Part shown: one piece after another, positions 1 to 5,377 of the stretch
Position numbering within the stretch: position 1 is the stretch's first letter
Layout of the letters: each line of letters starts with the position of its first letter
DNA from: MGNI01 sp964353875
GTDB taxonomy: Bacteria; Chloroflexota; Anaerolineae; Anaerolineales; E44-bin32
Assembly: GCA_964353875.1 (NCBI GenBank)
Contig: CAYGXU010000147.1
Coordinates: 1 to 6,760 of the forward strand
Direction: 5' to 3'
Length of the DNA stretch: 6,760 nt
Program-made: the position numbers and the translations under genes
The notes under the pieces: model-generated
Seen by the model: the letters and a program-made list of their open reading frames with translations, nothing else
Databases searched by the model: none
Told to the model about the DNA's origin: nothing

Positions 1-2
1 CC

Positions 3-143
3 AAAGTGGCGCAATGGACGCCAGCCGATTTCGCCACACGGCTTGAAGTGATACTGCTGGAGTGCGCATCAACCAGACCGGTGCACAGCACAAGCCGTAT
101 GGCCCAGAACGTGGTTGAAAGAGATCCTGATGGACCACCCTAG
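3..143 (+). CDS. C-terminal tail of an upstream gene, possibly a glycosyltransferase (partial)
   Basis: An open frame enters from the left edge and runs 46 codons to a TAG at 141-143. The other two forward frames stop at 44-46 and 49-51. The product contains the segment ADFATRLEVILLE, then a basic stretch with SRMAQNVVER near its end. That pattern (an acidic-aromatic start, a leucine-rich helix, then an Ala/Arg/Val/Glu helix) resembles the last helices of GT4-type glycosyltransferases. Such a gene would fit the neighbouring polysaccharide genes. This is resemblance only, since no catalytic domain is inside the window. The frame overlaps the preferred start of the next gene (ATG 130) by 14 bases, as in translationally coupled operon genes. 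It could also be a chance open frame. Confidence 0.45.
   Translation, partial: KVAQWTPADFATRLEVILLECASTRPVHSTSRMAQNVVERDPDGPP
117..124 (+). promoter_or_regulatory. Shine-Dalgarno site deciding the tagA-like start
   Basis: The purine run GAAAGAGA lies 5 bases before ATG 130. A longer reading of the gene starts at TTG 115, but there the purine run would fall inside the coding sequence, and I see no good ribosome binding site before that TTG. ATG 130 is therefore the better start. It also places the family's usual N-terminal strand (RINILGVGV) close to the start. Confidence 0.5.
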
Positions 144-894
144 AATCAACATCCTCGGCGTAGGCGTCAGCATCATCAACATAGACCAAGCGCTGGAATG
201 CATTCATGGTTGGATCAAGCGCCATGAACCACATTACGTTTGCGTCACGCCGGCCCATTCCATCATGGCATGTACCCATGACCCTCACCTGCGCGCGATC
301 TTCAACCATAGCGGGTTGACGACACCGGATGGGATGTCTATCGTCTGGTTGTTACGCCTTAAGGGACATCATCATGTGCGGCGGGTGTACGGCCCTGATC
401 TGATGAATGCCCTTTGCCGTCAATCGCTTGAGTACGGTTATCGGCATTACTTCTATGGCGGTGCGCCCGGCGTGGCTGAGACGCTACAAGCCAAGATGCA
501 AGAGCAATATCCAGGCCTCCAGGTAGCAGGGACTTACTGCCCTCCTTTCCGCCCTCTAACGCCGGAGGAGGACATCCAGGTCATGGAGATCATCAAGGAT
601 TCCAAACCCGATATCCTCTGGGTGGGCATCAGTTCACCCAAACAAGAAATCTGGATGGCGGAGCATGTGGAACGCTTAGGCATTCCTGCCCTGATTGGCG
701 TTGGCGCTGCATTTGACTTTCTCTCTGGGAACAAAGAACAGGCTCCCCGTTGGATACAACGATCCGGATTGGAGTGGCTCTTCCGCCTTGCCAGTGAGCC
801 CAAGCGTCTCTGGCGGCGTTATGTCGAATACCCTCTTTTCCTAATCCTGATACTCTTGCAGGCCATGGGCTTGAAAAAATATCCTCATGAGTAA
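130..894 (+). CDS. WecG/TagA/CpsF-family glycosyltransferase (GT26)
   Basis: 254 residues from ATG 130 (259 from the alternative TTG 115), a normal length for the family. These enzymes move an N-acetylmannosamine-type or other sugar from a UDP donor to an undecaprenyl-diphosphate-linked first sugar at the inner membrane face. Examples are WecG in enterobacterial common antigen and TagA in wall teichoic acid. Motifs seen: Thr-Pro at 40-41 (CVTPAHSIM); TTPDGMS, with the Asp at 67 that in TagA is the proposed catalytic base; VYGPDLM near 86-92; FYGGAPG near 108-114; WVGISSPKQEIWM near 164-176; GVGAAFDFLSG near 190-200; and the family C-terminal block with APRWIQRSGLEWLFRL, followed by Arg/Lys and a hydrophobic segment (about 235-246) that probably docks on the membrane. 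The donor and acceptor sugars cannot be read from the sequence. The gene overlaps the tail of the upstream gene and is followed 102 bases later by the sugar-phosphate transferase gene, which has its own promoter. Confidence 0.93.
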   Translation: MDHPRINILGVGVSIINIDQALECIHGWIKRHEPHYVCVTPAHSIMACTHDPHLRAIFNHSGLTTPDGMSIVWLLRLKGHHHVRRVYGPDLMNALCRQSLEYGYRHYFYGGAPGVAETLQAKMQEQYPGLQVAGTYCPPFRPLTPEEDIQVMEIIKDSKPDILWVGISSPKQEIWMAEHVERLGIPALIGVGAAFDFLSGNKEQAPRWIQRSGLEWLFRLASEPKRLWRRYVEYPLFLILILLQAMGLKKYPHE

Positions 895-919
895 CCCTGG
901 GATGATTCCTCTCCGGGGT
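894..919 (+). terminator. Weak hairpin after the tagA-like gene
   Basis: ACCCTGG (894-900) can pair with CCGGGGT (913-919) as a 7-bp stem with one T-G wobble and a 12-base loop. It begins at the last base of the stop codon. No T-tract follows directly, so it is at best a weak or factor-assisted end of transcription. It lies just before the -35 box of the next promoter. Confidence 0.2.
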
Positions 920-922
920 GGA

Positions 923-951
923 TTGTCACGTTTGTCCCTCTCCTCTATACT
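923..951 (+). promoter_or_regulatory. Sigma70-type promoter for the sugar transferase gene
   Basis: A -35 box TTGTCA (923-928) and a -10 box TATACT (946-951) are separated by exactly 17 bases. Each differs from the consensus by one base. Transcription would start near 957-959, giving an untranslated leader of about 40 bases before ATG 997. The leader contains an AGGAG at 962-966. This is the clearest promoter in the window. It implies that the sugar transferase can be expressed independently of the preceding gene. Confidence 0.6.
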
Positions 952-973
952 TAATCCCATCAGGAGAAATTCA

Positions 974-1000
974 TTGCGAGGAAATAGACGTAGTCCATGA
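974..1000 (+). CDS. Possible 8-codon leader peptide before the sugar transferase
   Basis: A strong AGGAG (962-966) lies 7 bases before a TTG at 974. That TTG opens an 8-codon frame (product MRGNRRSP) ending in TGA at 998-1000. Its stop overlaps the sugar transferase start in the arrangement ATGA (997-1000), typical of translational coupling. The sugar transferase's own nearest purine run (GAGGAA, 978-983) is 13 bases from ATG 997, which is too far to be ideal. Ribosomes may therefore load at the AGGAG, translate the mini-frame and restart. It could also be coincidence, since TTG is an infrequent start codon. Confidence 0.22.
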   Translation: MRGNRRSP

Positions 1001-2415
1001 GCAGATACCAAATCTCTCGATTAAGTATCCAGCTTTTCGTTCTTGATCTGGTACTAACGCCAGTCGGTCTTTGGATTGCTTCACAATTGCGCATCCTCTT
1101 GCCCTATGGGCAGTACATCCCTCCCGAAGCTGCTGTGCTCCCTTTGCCGGTCTACCTGCTCGCCATTGTCTGTTGGAACACGGCGTTGATGTTGAACGGG
1201 GTTTATGATCCCCAACGCGTGCTGCGCTGGTTCAATGAGAGTATTCGGGTCGTCTCTGCGGCCGTGTTGGCGACGGGATTGCTTGCCGGCGCGCTATACC
1301 TGACCTATCGAGAAACCTCACGCCTGCAATTCATCTATTTCCTGATCATCAATCTTTTCCTGCTGCTCGGCCATCGAGCCATTCTGCGCATCGCCGATCG
1401 TATGAGAGGACATCTAAGAGCAAATGGGCATATCCGGATTCTCGTCCTAGGCGCCGGAGACCTGGGTCAAAGGGTGGCTCAGGTCATTCACGATCACAGC
1501 CGTTGGGGCCTCGAGTTGGTTGGCTATCTAGATGATGACAATGAGAAGCAAGGTCAGAGTTTCGAGGGGGCAAGTGTGATTGACAAGATCTTTGCCATCC
1601 GACAAGTAGTCGAGGGGCATGAGATCGACGAGGTCTGGATCGCTTTGCCCGTCTGGGCTTATGATCGGATCAACCTGGTGCTTTATGAGCTGGAACGTCT
1701 GCCGGTGAGGATCAAAGTCATCCCCAATTATTTCTCGCTGGCACTGGTGCAGGCAAAGGCGGAGGTGGTCGGCGGTATCCCCATTATCGGTCTCCGTGAT
1801 CCCGTCATCGAAGGCTTTCCCCGCCTTTTAAAGCGAGCTTTCGACCTTGTGGCAGGTGTTCTCTTTCTTTTTTTCCTGGCCCCCCTGGGAGCTATCATCG
1901 CCACTGCCATCCGCCTCGATACACCGGGACCAGTCTTCTTCAAACAACAGCGCGTTGGCGAAAATGGACGGCTGTTCGGTATGCTCAAGTTCCGTAGCAT
2001 GTACAACGATGCAGAAAAACTTAAGGACGAAGTGGTCACTGAAACGGCCACCGGTGAAGTGATCCATAAATCCCAATTCGACCCACGCGTCACACGCGTC
2101 GGGCGAATCCTGCGGCGGACCAGCCTGGATGAGCTTCCGCAACTCATCAATGTCCTCAAAGGCGATATGAGCCTGGTCGGTCCCCGCCCGGAGATGCCCT
2201 GGTTGGTGGATCGCTATCAATCTTGGCAACGCAAGCGCTTTGCCGTCCCACAAGGACTGACCGGGTGGTGGCAGATCAACGGCCGCAGCGAAAAGCCGAT
2301 GCATCTCAACACGGATGATGATCTTTACTACGTATACAACTACTCCCTTTGGCTCGACATTAAGATCCTGTTGAAAACCCCCATCGCCGTCATCAAAGGG
2401 AGAGGGGCTTTCTAA
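997..2415 (+). CDS. Polyprenyl-phosphate sugar-1-phosphate transferase (WcaJ type)
   Basis: 472 residues, the usual length for long membrane polyisoprenyl-phosphate hexose-1-phosphate transferases. It would move a sugar phosphate (often glucose or galactose) from a UDP-sugar to undecaprenyl phosphate, the first step of an exopolysaccharide repeat unit. Order of parts: four hydrophobic helices (about 9-30, 48-70, 84-104, 109-125); a nucleotide-fold middle domain starting RILVLGAGDLGQRVA (147-161) with GYLDDD (176-181), as in the CoA_binding_3 domain; then the bacterial sugar transferase domain from about 278. The last contains the membrane re-entrant helix (281-303), GPVFFKQQRVG, MLKFRSM (329-335), RRTSLDELPQL with the Asp378-Glu379 pair known as catalytic in PglC-type enzymes, LVGPRPEMPW (393-402), GLTGWWQINGR (420-430) and the terminal KGRGAF typical of the family. 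An in-frame TAG at 991-993 fixes ATG 997 as the first possible ATG. The substrate sugar is unknown. All key motifs are intact. Confidence 0.95.
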   Translation: MSRYQISRLSIQLFVLDLVLTPVGLWIASQLRILLPYGQYIPPEAAVLPLPVYLLAIVCWNTALMLNGVYDPQRVLRWFNESIRVVSAAVLATGLLAGALYLTYRETSRLQFIYFLIINLFLLLGHRAILRIADRMRGHLRANGHIRILVLGAGDLGQRVAQVIHDHSRWGLELVGYLDDDNEKQGQSFEGASVIDKIFAIRQVVEGHEIDEVWIALPVWAYDRINLVLYELERLPVRIKVIPNYFSLALVQAKAEVVGGIPIIGLRDPVIEGFPRLLKRAFDLVAGVLFLFFLAPLGAIIATAIRLDTPGPVFFKQQRVGENGRLFGMLKFRSMYNDAEKLKDEVVTETATGEVIHKSQFDPRVTRVGRILRRTSLDELPQLINVLKGDMSLVGPRPEMPWLVDRYQSWQRKRFAVPQGLTGWWQINGRSEKPMHLNTDDDLYYVYNYSLWLDIKILLKTPIAVIKGRGAF

Positions 2416-2428
2416 GGCTCAGCATCGC

Positions 2429-2768
2429 CTACCGATGTCTGGGCGCAGCTATTGTCGATTTTCGAACCACCCCCGATCCATCAATAAAAATGTCATAGTA
2501 CCCTCCCTGGAAAACCTTAATCCCTGCTGCCGTGCCCTCCCACGAGAAATAGTTGACCAGATTGGGTACTTGTTCCGGGATTGAGAAGATTGGATAATAT
2601 GACAACTTTGACATGGTCTTCAGGTATGAGGCGGAAATTAATAATTCATCGATGCGGAAGAGGTGTAATGTTTCGAGCTCGAAAGCCCATGCTTTTTTCG
2701 CTTGTTGCCTCTTTCATTGAATCGAAAAGGCACGGAGGGATTTTTTCAAAAATCCAGCGTGCAAGCAT
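2429..2768 (-). pseudogene. Frameshifted gene remnant of unknown function
   Basis: Read on the reverse strand, the open frame ending at TAG (2431-2429) extends well upstream of its first ATG (2614) to about 2714 with no start codon. It gives a natural-looking sequence: FELETLHLFRIDELLISAS, then SIPEQVPNLVNYFSWEG, then VFQGGYYDIFIDGSG. The matching upstream part lies in another frame: ATG at 2768, MLARWIFEKIPP, then DSMKEATSEK. Removing one A from the A6 run (T6 on the + strand, 2693-2698) joins them into one 112-residue protein with no internal stop. The span of 340 bases equals 113 codons plus one extra base. I do not recognise the family. It points towards the sugar transferase gene, with only 13 bases between their ends, and away from the + strand cluster. 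It could be a true pseudogene, a sequencing error in a homopolymer, or the far end of a longer decayed gene. The C-terminal half is the more convincing part. Confidence 0.45.
2738..2755. repeat. AT-rich perfect inverted repeat
   Basis: GGATTTTT (2738-2745) and AAAAATCC (2748-2755) are perfect inverted copies separated by two bases. The gap is too short for an RNA hairpin to use all 8 pairs, and the symmetry suits a DNA-binding dimer site. It lies 33 bases before the ATG of the small membrane ORF. It also lies within the reverse-strand remnant, so it may be accidental. Confidence 0.3.
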
Positions 2769-2788
2769 GCGAAGTCTTTGGTATTCGA

Positions 2789-2971
2789 ATGAGTACGACC
2801 GGTTTAATTGCCTCGATCGCTCTCCTTACCTTATTGGATTTGGCCATCATTCTCTGGCTTCGCAGGCGATGAGAGCCGGATGATTCAAGCCCACAAGTAC
2901 GACCCTTTGGGGGCTATTCACCTTTCTTTGCCTGGCTGAAATATGGAGGTCTCCCAAATGGGAAGAGATAA
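2789..2971 (+). pseudogene. Small single-helix membrane protein gene interrupted by one in-frame TGA
   Basis: From ATG 2789 the frame encodes 27 residues: MSTTG, an uninterrupted hydrophobic helix (about 6-24, containing ASIALLTLLDLAIILW) and three arginines. It then meets TGA at 2870-2872. In the same frame it continues for 32 residues with an orderly hydrophilic then aromatic tail (EPDDSSPQVRPFGGYSPFF, then AWLKYGGLPNGKR) to TAA at 2969-2971. As one 60-residue protein it has a helix obeying the positive-inside rule and a short cytoplasmic tail. Its end overlaps ATG 2958 of the yfhO-like gene by 14 bases, and that gene's GGAGG lies inside its codons, as expected for coupled operon genes. A single C-to-T change (CGA to TGA) would explain the stop. 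Other genes here use TGA as a normal stop, so a recoded genetic code is unlikely. No strong Shine-Dalgarno site precedes ATG 2789. Family unknown. Confidence 0.45.
2945..2949 (+). promoter_or_regulatory. Shine-Dalgarno site deciding the yfhO-like start
   Basis: GGAGG lies 8 bases before ATG 2958, an ideal spacing. The earlier in-frame ATG at 2943 overlaps this site and has no purine-rich site of its own, so ATG 2958 is preferred. The site sits inside the last codons of the small upstream frame, which would allow coupled translation. Confidence 0.65.
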
Positions 2972-5171
2972 AAATCAGATGAAACAGCATACTCAGGGCG
3001 TCAGCGTTGATCAAGCACAATCGTTCGTTACCCTTGCCCTATCAAAAATGCTCATAAAATCCAATAAATGGATCGAGATTATTCTGATCGGATTTGCTGC
3101 ACTGCTCTACTCCTTCCCATTACTTAACTTCCAACCTGGTTTAGGTCCCTCCGGCAACGAGTACCAAATACATACCGGAGTTTCCATACTACTTAAGCAA
3201 TGGTTGGCCGGAGAAACCGATTTTCCCCTTTGGAATCCCATTGTAGGCACTGGGCGCTCGCTGATTGCCGATCCATTTCTATTCCTATTCAATCCTTTCC
3301 TCTCATTGCCCATGGTACTGATGGGCGTTGTCAACGGGAGTAAAGTTGCGATCGGCCTCAATTTCTTCATCGCCGGGACAGGGATGTGGGTTTTAGTGAA
3401 CGAACTGAAATTGGGGCGAGTATCGCGCATATGGTGCAGCCTGCTCTATATGATGTCAGGCGCCATCCCGGCTCATCTTACAACCGGACATCTTCAACTT
3501 GCCTTCGCATTAGGCTGGTTACCCTGGTCTATTGCTGCATTTCTTTGGGTACTTCACCACTCCAGCTTCCTCGCCATGACCCTGGCTGCCATTGCCCAGG
3601 CGCTCTTCTTCTTCACCGGCAATCTCTACTATCAAGTCTACACATTCTTTTGTCTCCTACTTCTTAGCCTCTTCTTTGCCATCGAATGGAAGAACCTGAG
3701 TCTAAATAAGAAAGCTGCTGTGAATATTTTTCTCCTAGGCCTTGTCTCTCTCGGATTGATCGCTATACAGGCTCTACCCGAGATCGCCATGCGAAAGAAT
3801 ATTCATAATATGGGGGGGTATGGGCAAAACGAGACAGAATTTGGAGGCTCACAGAAACCCGAATATGCGTTCATCAACTACTTTGTCTCTGACCAGGAAT
3901 TCTATCGAAACGGAACGCTGAACAAAGCCGCTTTCTTGCAGGAAAGCTATCATTTCATCGGGATTGCCCCGATCCTGCTCTTACTCTTCCTCGTGCCTGC
4001 CTATCAGAAAGGTCGTCGGCGGGAGATCCTCGCCTTTGGAGCTTGTTTCCTTCTAATGCTTGCCTGGGCCGGCCTACGTTACACCTTTATAAAAAATATC
4101 TACCATACTTTCCCAATGCTATATCAATTTCGATGGCCAGGTCGAGCGCTGAGCGTGGGTGCTCTTTTCCTGATTCTTCTCAGCGGTTACTCCCTGGATT
4201 ACTTGTGGAACTGGCTTCATTCAGATCTCAGATCTGTAAAGCTTCCGGGATTCAATGGCGCTGCCGCCGTTTCTCTGAGACCATCTTCCGTGGCGCAATT
4301 TCTTCTTCTCATTGGGCTTGGTCTCTCGATTAATCATGTATACAAAACCAACAAGGCTCTGATCTATCTCGAAAGGATTTCCCAGCCCGAAGTGAAATCT
4401 GCGCTCAAATGGCTGCGCTCTAATGATCCCGAAGAATTCTCCGTGCAAGCAACGTTCGGTGCCGGATTACCAGGGATTTTTGAATTTTACAAACTTGGCA
4501 TCCGCTCACCCAACATTGTGGACGGCTGGTTCCCTGCCGCAGCATATCTTCCCTTTGCAAAAGCAGATCTGATCAACTACCAGCCAAAATATTGGCTTCA
4601 ATGGCAGGGGGAGGAAGTTGCCTTGCCCGACGCCAATCTCATAAGGCAGTTTGGCCAACTGCAAATTTGGAAATTAACGAATTTCTTCCCTTACGCATTT
4701 CATGTACCCCTGAATAAAGCCTTAGAAACTCCACAATTTACCCCAAACGACGTTTTACCTGTTCTTCGAGTACAGCGCGAAGGTCATAACCAGGTTGTGG
4801 TTGACGTCGTGGTTCAAGAGGAGAGTATATTGGTACTTTCCGAATCGTGGTTTTCCGGATGGGAGGCGTTCATCGATCAGAAATCTGCGGAACTGCTTTC
4901 CGCAAGCAATCTGCTCAGCGTGCAATTGACGCCGGGAAGTCATCACGTTTTATTTGTCTACAACCCGATTTCATTCAAGGTGGGCGCATTCCTCAGCGCT
5001 TTCACCCTCCTGCTGCTTGTTGGCATCGTCCTTTCCGAACAGATCGTATTGCCCATCATTTATCGAGTGCGCCAAAGGAGGGGGAAACTCGGTCTGACCG
5101 ACCATTCATCGACAAAGCTTCAAAATCGTAATGATCAAGGGATAGACGATAGTGAGCAAAGATCCACTTGA
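2958..5171 (+). CDS. YfhO-family polytopic membrane protein (probable GT-C-type glycosyltransferase)
   Basis: 737 residues from ATG 2958 (742 from ATG 2943). A hydrophilic N-terminus of about 35 residues precedes the first membrane helix (about 38-57). Next comes a loop with GPSGNEYQIHTG, then FPLWNPIVGTGRSLIADPF, the family's Trp-Asn-Pro...Gly stretch, followed by many helices (through about 115-150, 160-245, 255-273, 333-348, 355-372, 397-414, 446-460). MMSGAIPAHLTTGHLQLAF then GWLPW is another family-like block. A soluble region (about 470-665) follows. It ends in a beta-type segment with LSESWFSGWEAFIDQ, PGSHHVLFVYNP and a last helix (about 673-693), the typical YfhO C-terminal layout, then a basic tail. 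In Bacillus subtilis YfhO is needed for lipoteichoic acid glycosylation. By analogy this protein would use a lipid-linked sugar to glycosylate a surface polymer on the outer membrane face; the substrate is unknown. The gene is intact and seems more AT-rich than the first two genes. Confidence 0.82.
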   Translation: MGRDKNQMKQHTQGVSVDQAQSFVTLALSKMLIKSNKWIEIILIGFAALLYSFPLLNFQPGLGPSGNEYQIHTGVSILLKQWLAGETDFPLWNPIVGTGRSLIADPFLFLFNPFLSLPMVLMGVVNGSKVAIGLNFFIAGTGMWVLVNELKLGRVSRIWCSLLYMMSGAIPAHLTTGHLQLAFALGWLPWSIAAFLWVLHHSSFLAMTLAAIAQALFFFTGNLYYQVYTFFCLLLLSLFFAIEWKNLSLNKKAAVNIFLLGLVSLGLIAIQALPEIAMRKNIHNMGGYGQNETEFGGSQKPEYAFINYFVSDQEFYRNGTLNKAAFLQESYHFIGIAPILLLLFLVPAYQKGRRREILAFGACFLLMLAWAGLRYTFIKNIYHTFPMLYQFRWPGRALSVGALFLILLSGYSLDYLWNWLHSDLRSVKLPGFNGAAAVSLRPSSVAQFLLLIGLGLSINHVYKTNKALIYLERISQPEVKSALKWLRSNDPEEFSVQATFGAGLPGIFEFYKLGIRSPNIVDGWFPAAAYLPFAKADLINYQPKYWLQWQGEEVALPDANLIRQFGQLQIWKLTNFFPYAFHVPLNKALETPQFTPNDVLPVLRVQREGHNQVVVDVVVQEESILVLSESWFSGWEAFIDQKSAELLSASNLLSVQLTPGSHHVLFVYNPISFKVGAFLSAFTLLLLVGIVLSEQIVLPIIYRVRQRRGKLGLTDHSSTKLQNRNDQGIDDSEQRST

Positions 5172-5377
5172 AATGCAAGATGTCACGATGTCCATTGGAT
5201 CCGTTTCTTGGACAAAAATCAGTGCGATCTCGTGCCAATCGCCTCTCTCCAGAGCATCGGACGCTTTCGGGCAATGGGTCATGAAGGGCAATCTTTGCTA
5301 GTACCGTAAGTAAAGCAAAAACGAAGGGCACAAAACCTCCTATGCCCTTCGCGATTAAACCTTAAGTTGGTTGCTCC
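5172..5377. other. Convergent intergenic region
   Basis: This stretch separates the 3' ends of the yfhO-like and serpin genes. It holds the serpin terminator (5322-5351). The octamer GAAGGGCA occurs twice (5283-5290 and 5323-5330), the second copy being part of the terminator stem. A 49-codon + frame opens with GTG at 5152, 9 bases after AAGGGA (5137-5142), and ends with TAG at 5299-5301. A reverse frame from TTG 5291 also reads in a protein-like way (ALERGDWHEIALIFVQE). They oppose each other and neither has a known motif, so I call no gene. Confidence 0.5.
5317..5351 (-). terminator. Rho-independent terminator of the serpin gene
   Basis: CGAAGGGCA (5322-5330) and TGCCCTTCG (5343-5351) form a perfect 9-bp stem around a 12-base loop. 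On the reverse strand the stem is followed directly by five T residues (complement of AAAAA at 5317-5321). It begins 27 bases past the serpin stop. On the + strand no T-tract follows, so it serves mainly the reverse-strand gene, though the hairpin may also hinder read-through from the yfhO-like gene. Confidence 0.8.

Larger units (their letters stand above)
2416..2957. other. Disturbed stretch between sugar transferase and yfhO-like genes
   Basis: About 540 bases without an intact gene of ordinary length. The forward 100-codon frame at 2581-2883 is rich in Arg and Ser, has no recognisable motif, and is probably not real. Better protein-like readings are two interrupted ones, described separately: a reverse-strand remnant (2429-2768) and a small + strand membrane protein (2789-2971). 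I see no insertion sequence ends, tRNA, CRISPR or strong terminator here. A short CATCG/CGATG inverted repeat around 2422-2436 has no T-tract. Confidence 0.5.

Noticed and set aside
1828..2304. Reverse 158-codon ORF inside the sugar transferase gene
   Set aside because: It lies wholly antisense to the conserved catalytic domain and has no family features, so it is a shadow frame.
2422..2436. Terminator after the sugar transferase (CATCG/CGATG repeat)
   Set aside because: The stem is only five pairs and no T-tract follows.
2413..2485. Read-through extension of the sugar transferase past its TAA
   Set aside because: The family usually ends at the Gly-Ala-aromatic terminus seen just before the stop, so the protein is complete.
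2870..2872. TGA as selenocysteine or as a recoded Trp codon
   Set aside because: The yfhO-like gene ends normally at TGA. I see no hairpin resembling a SECIS element after it. A CGA-to-TGA change is simpler.
2581..2883. Forward 100-codon ORF between the sugar transferase and yfhO-like genes
   Set aside because: The composition is rich in Arg and Ser, with no motif, no clear helix and no good Shine-Dalgarno site. It conflicts with two better readings over the same bases.
4222..4236. CAGATCT tandem repeat within the yfhO-like gene
   Set aside because: It is short and lies inside an intact reading frame, with no sign of function.
5056..5331. Reverse 91-codon ORF overlapping the yfhO-like 3' end
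   Set aside because: It starts at the edge of the terminator loop, lies antisense to the basic yfhO-like tail, and has a random-looking Arg/Cys-rich composition.
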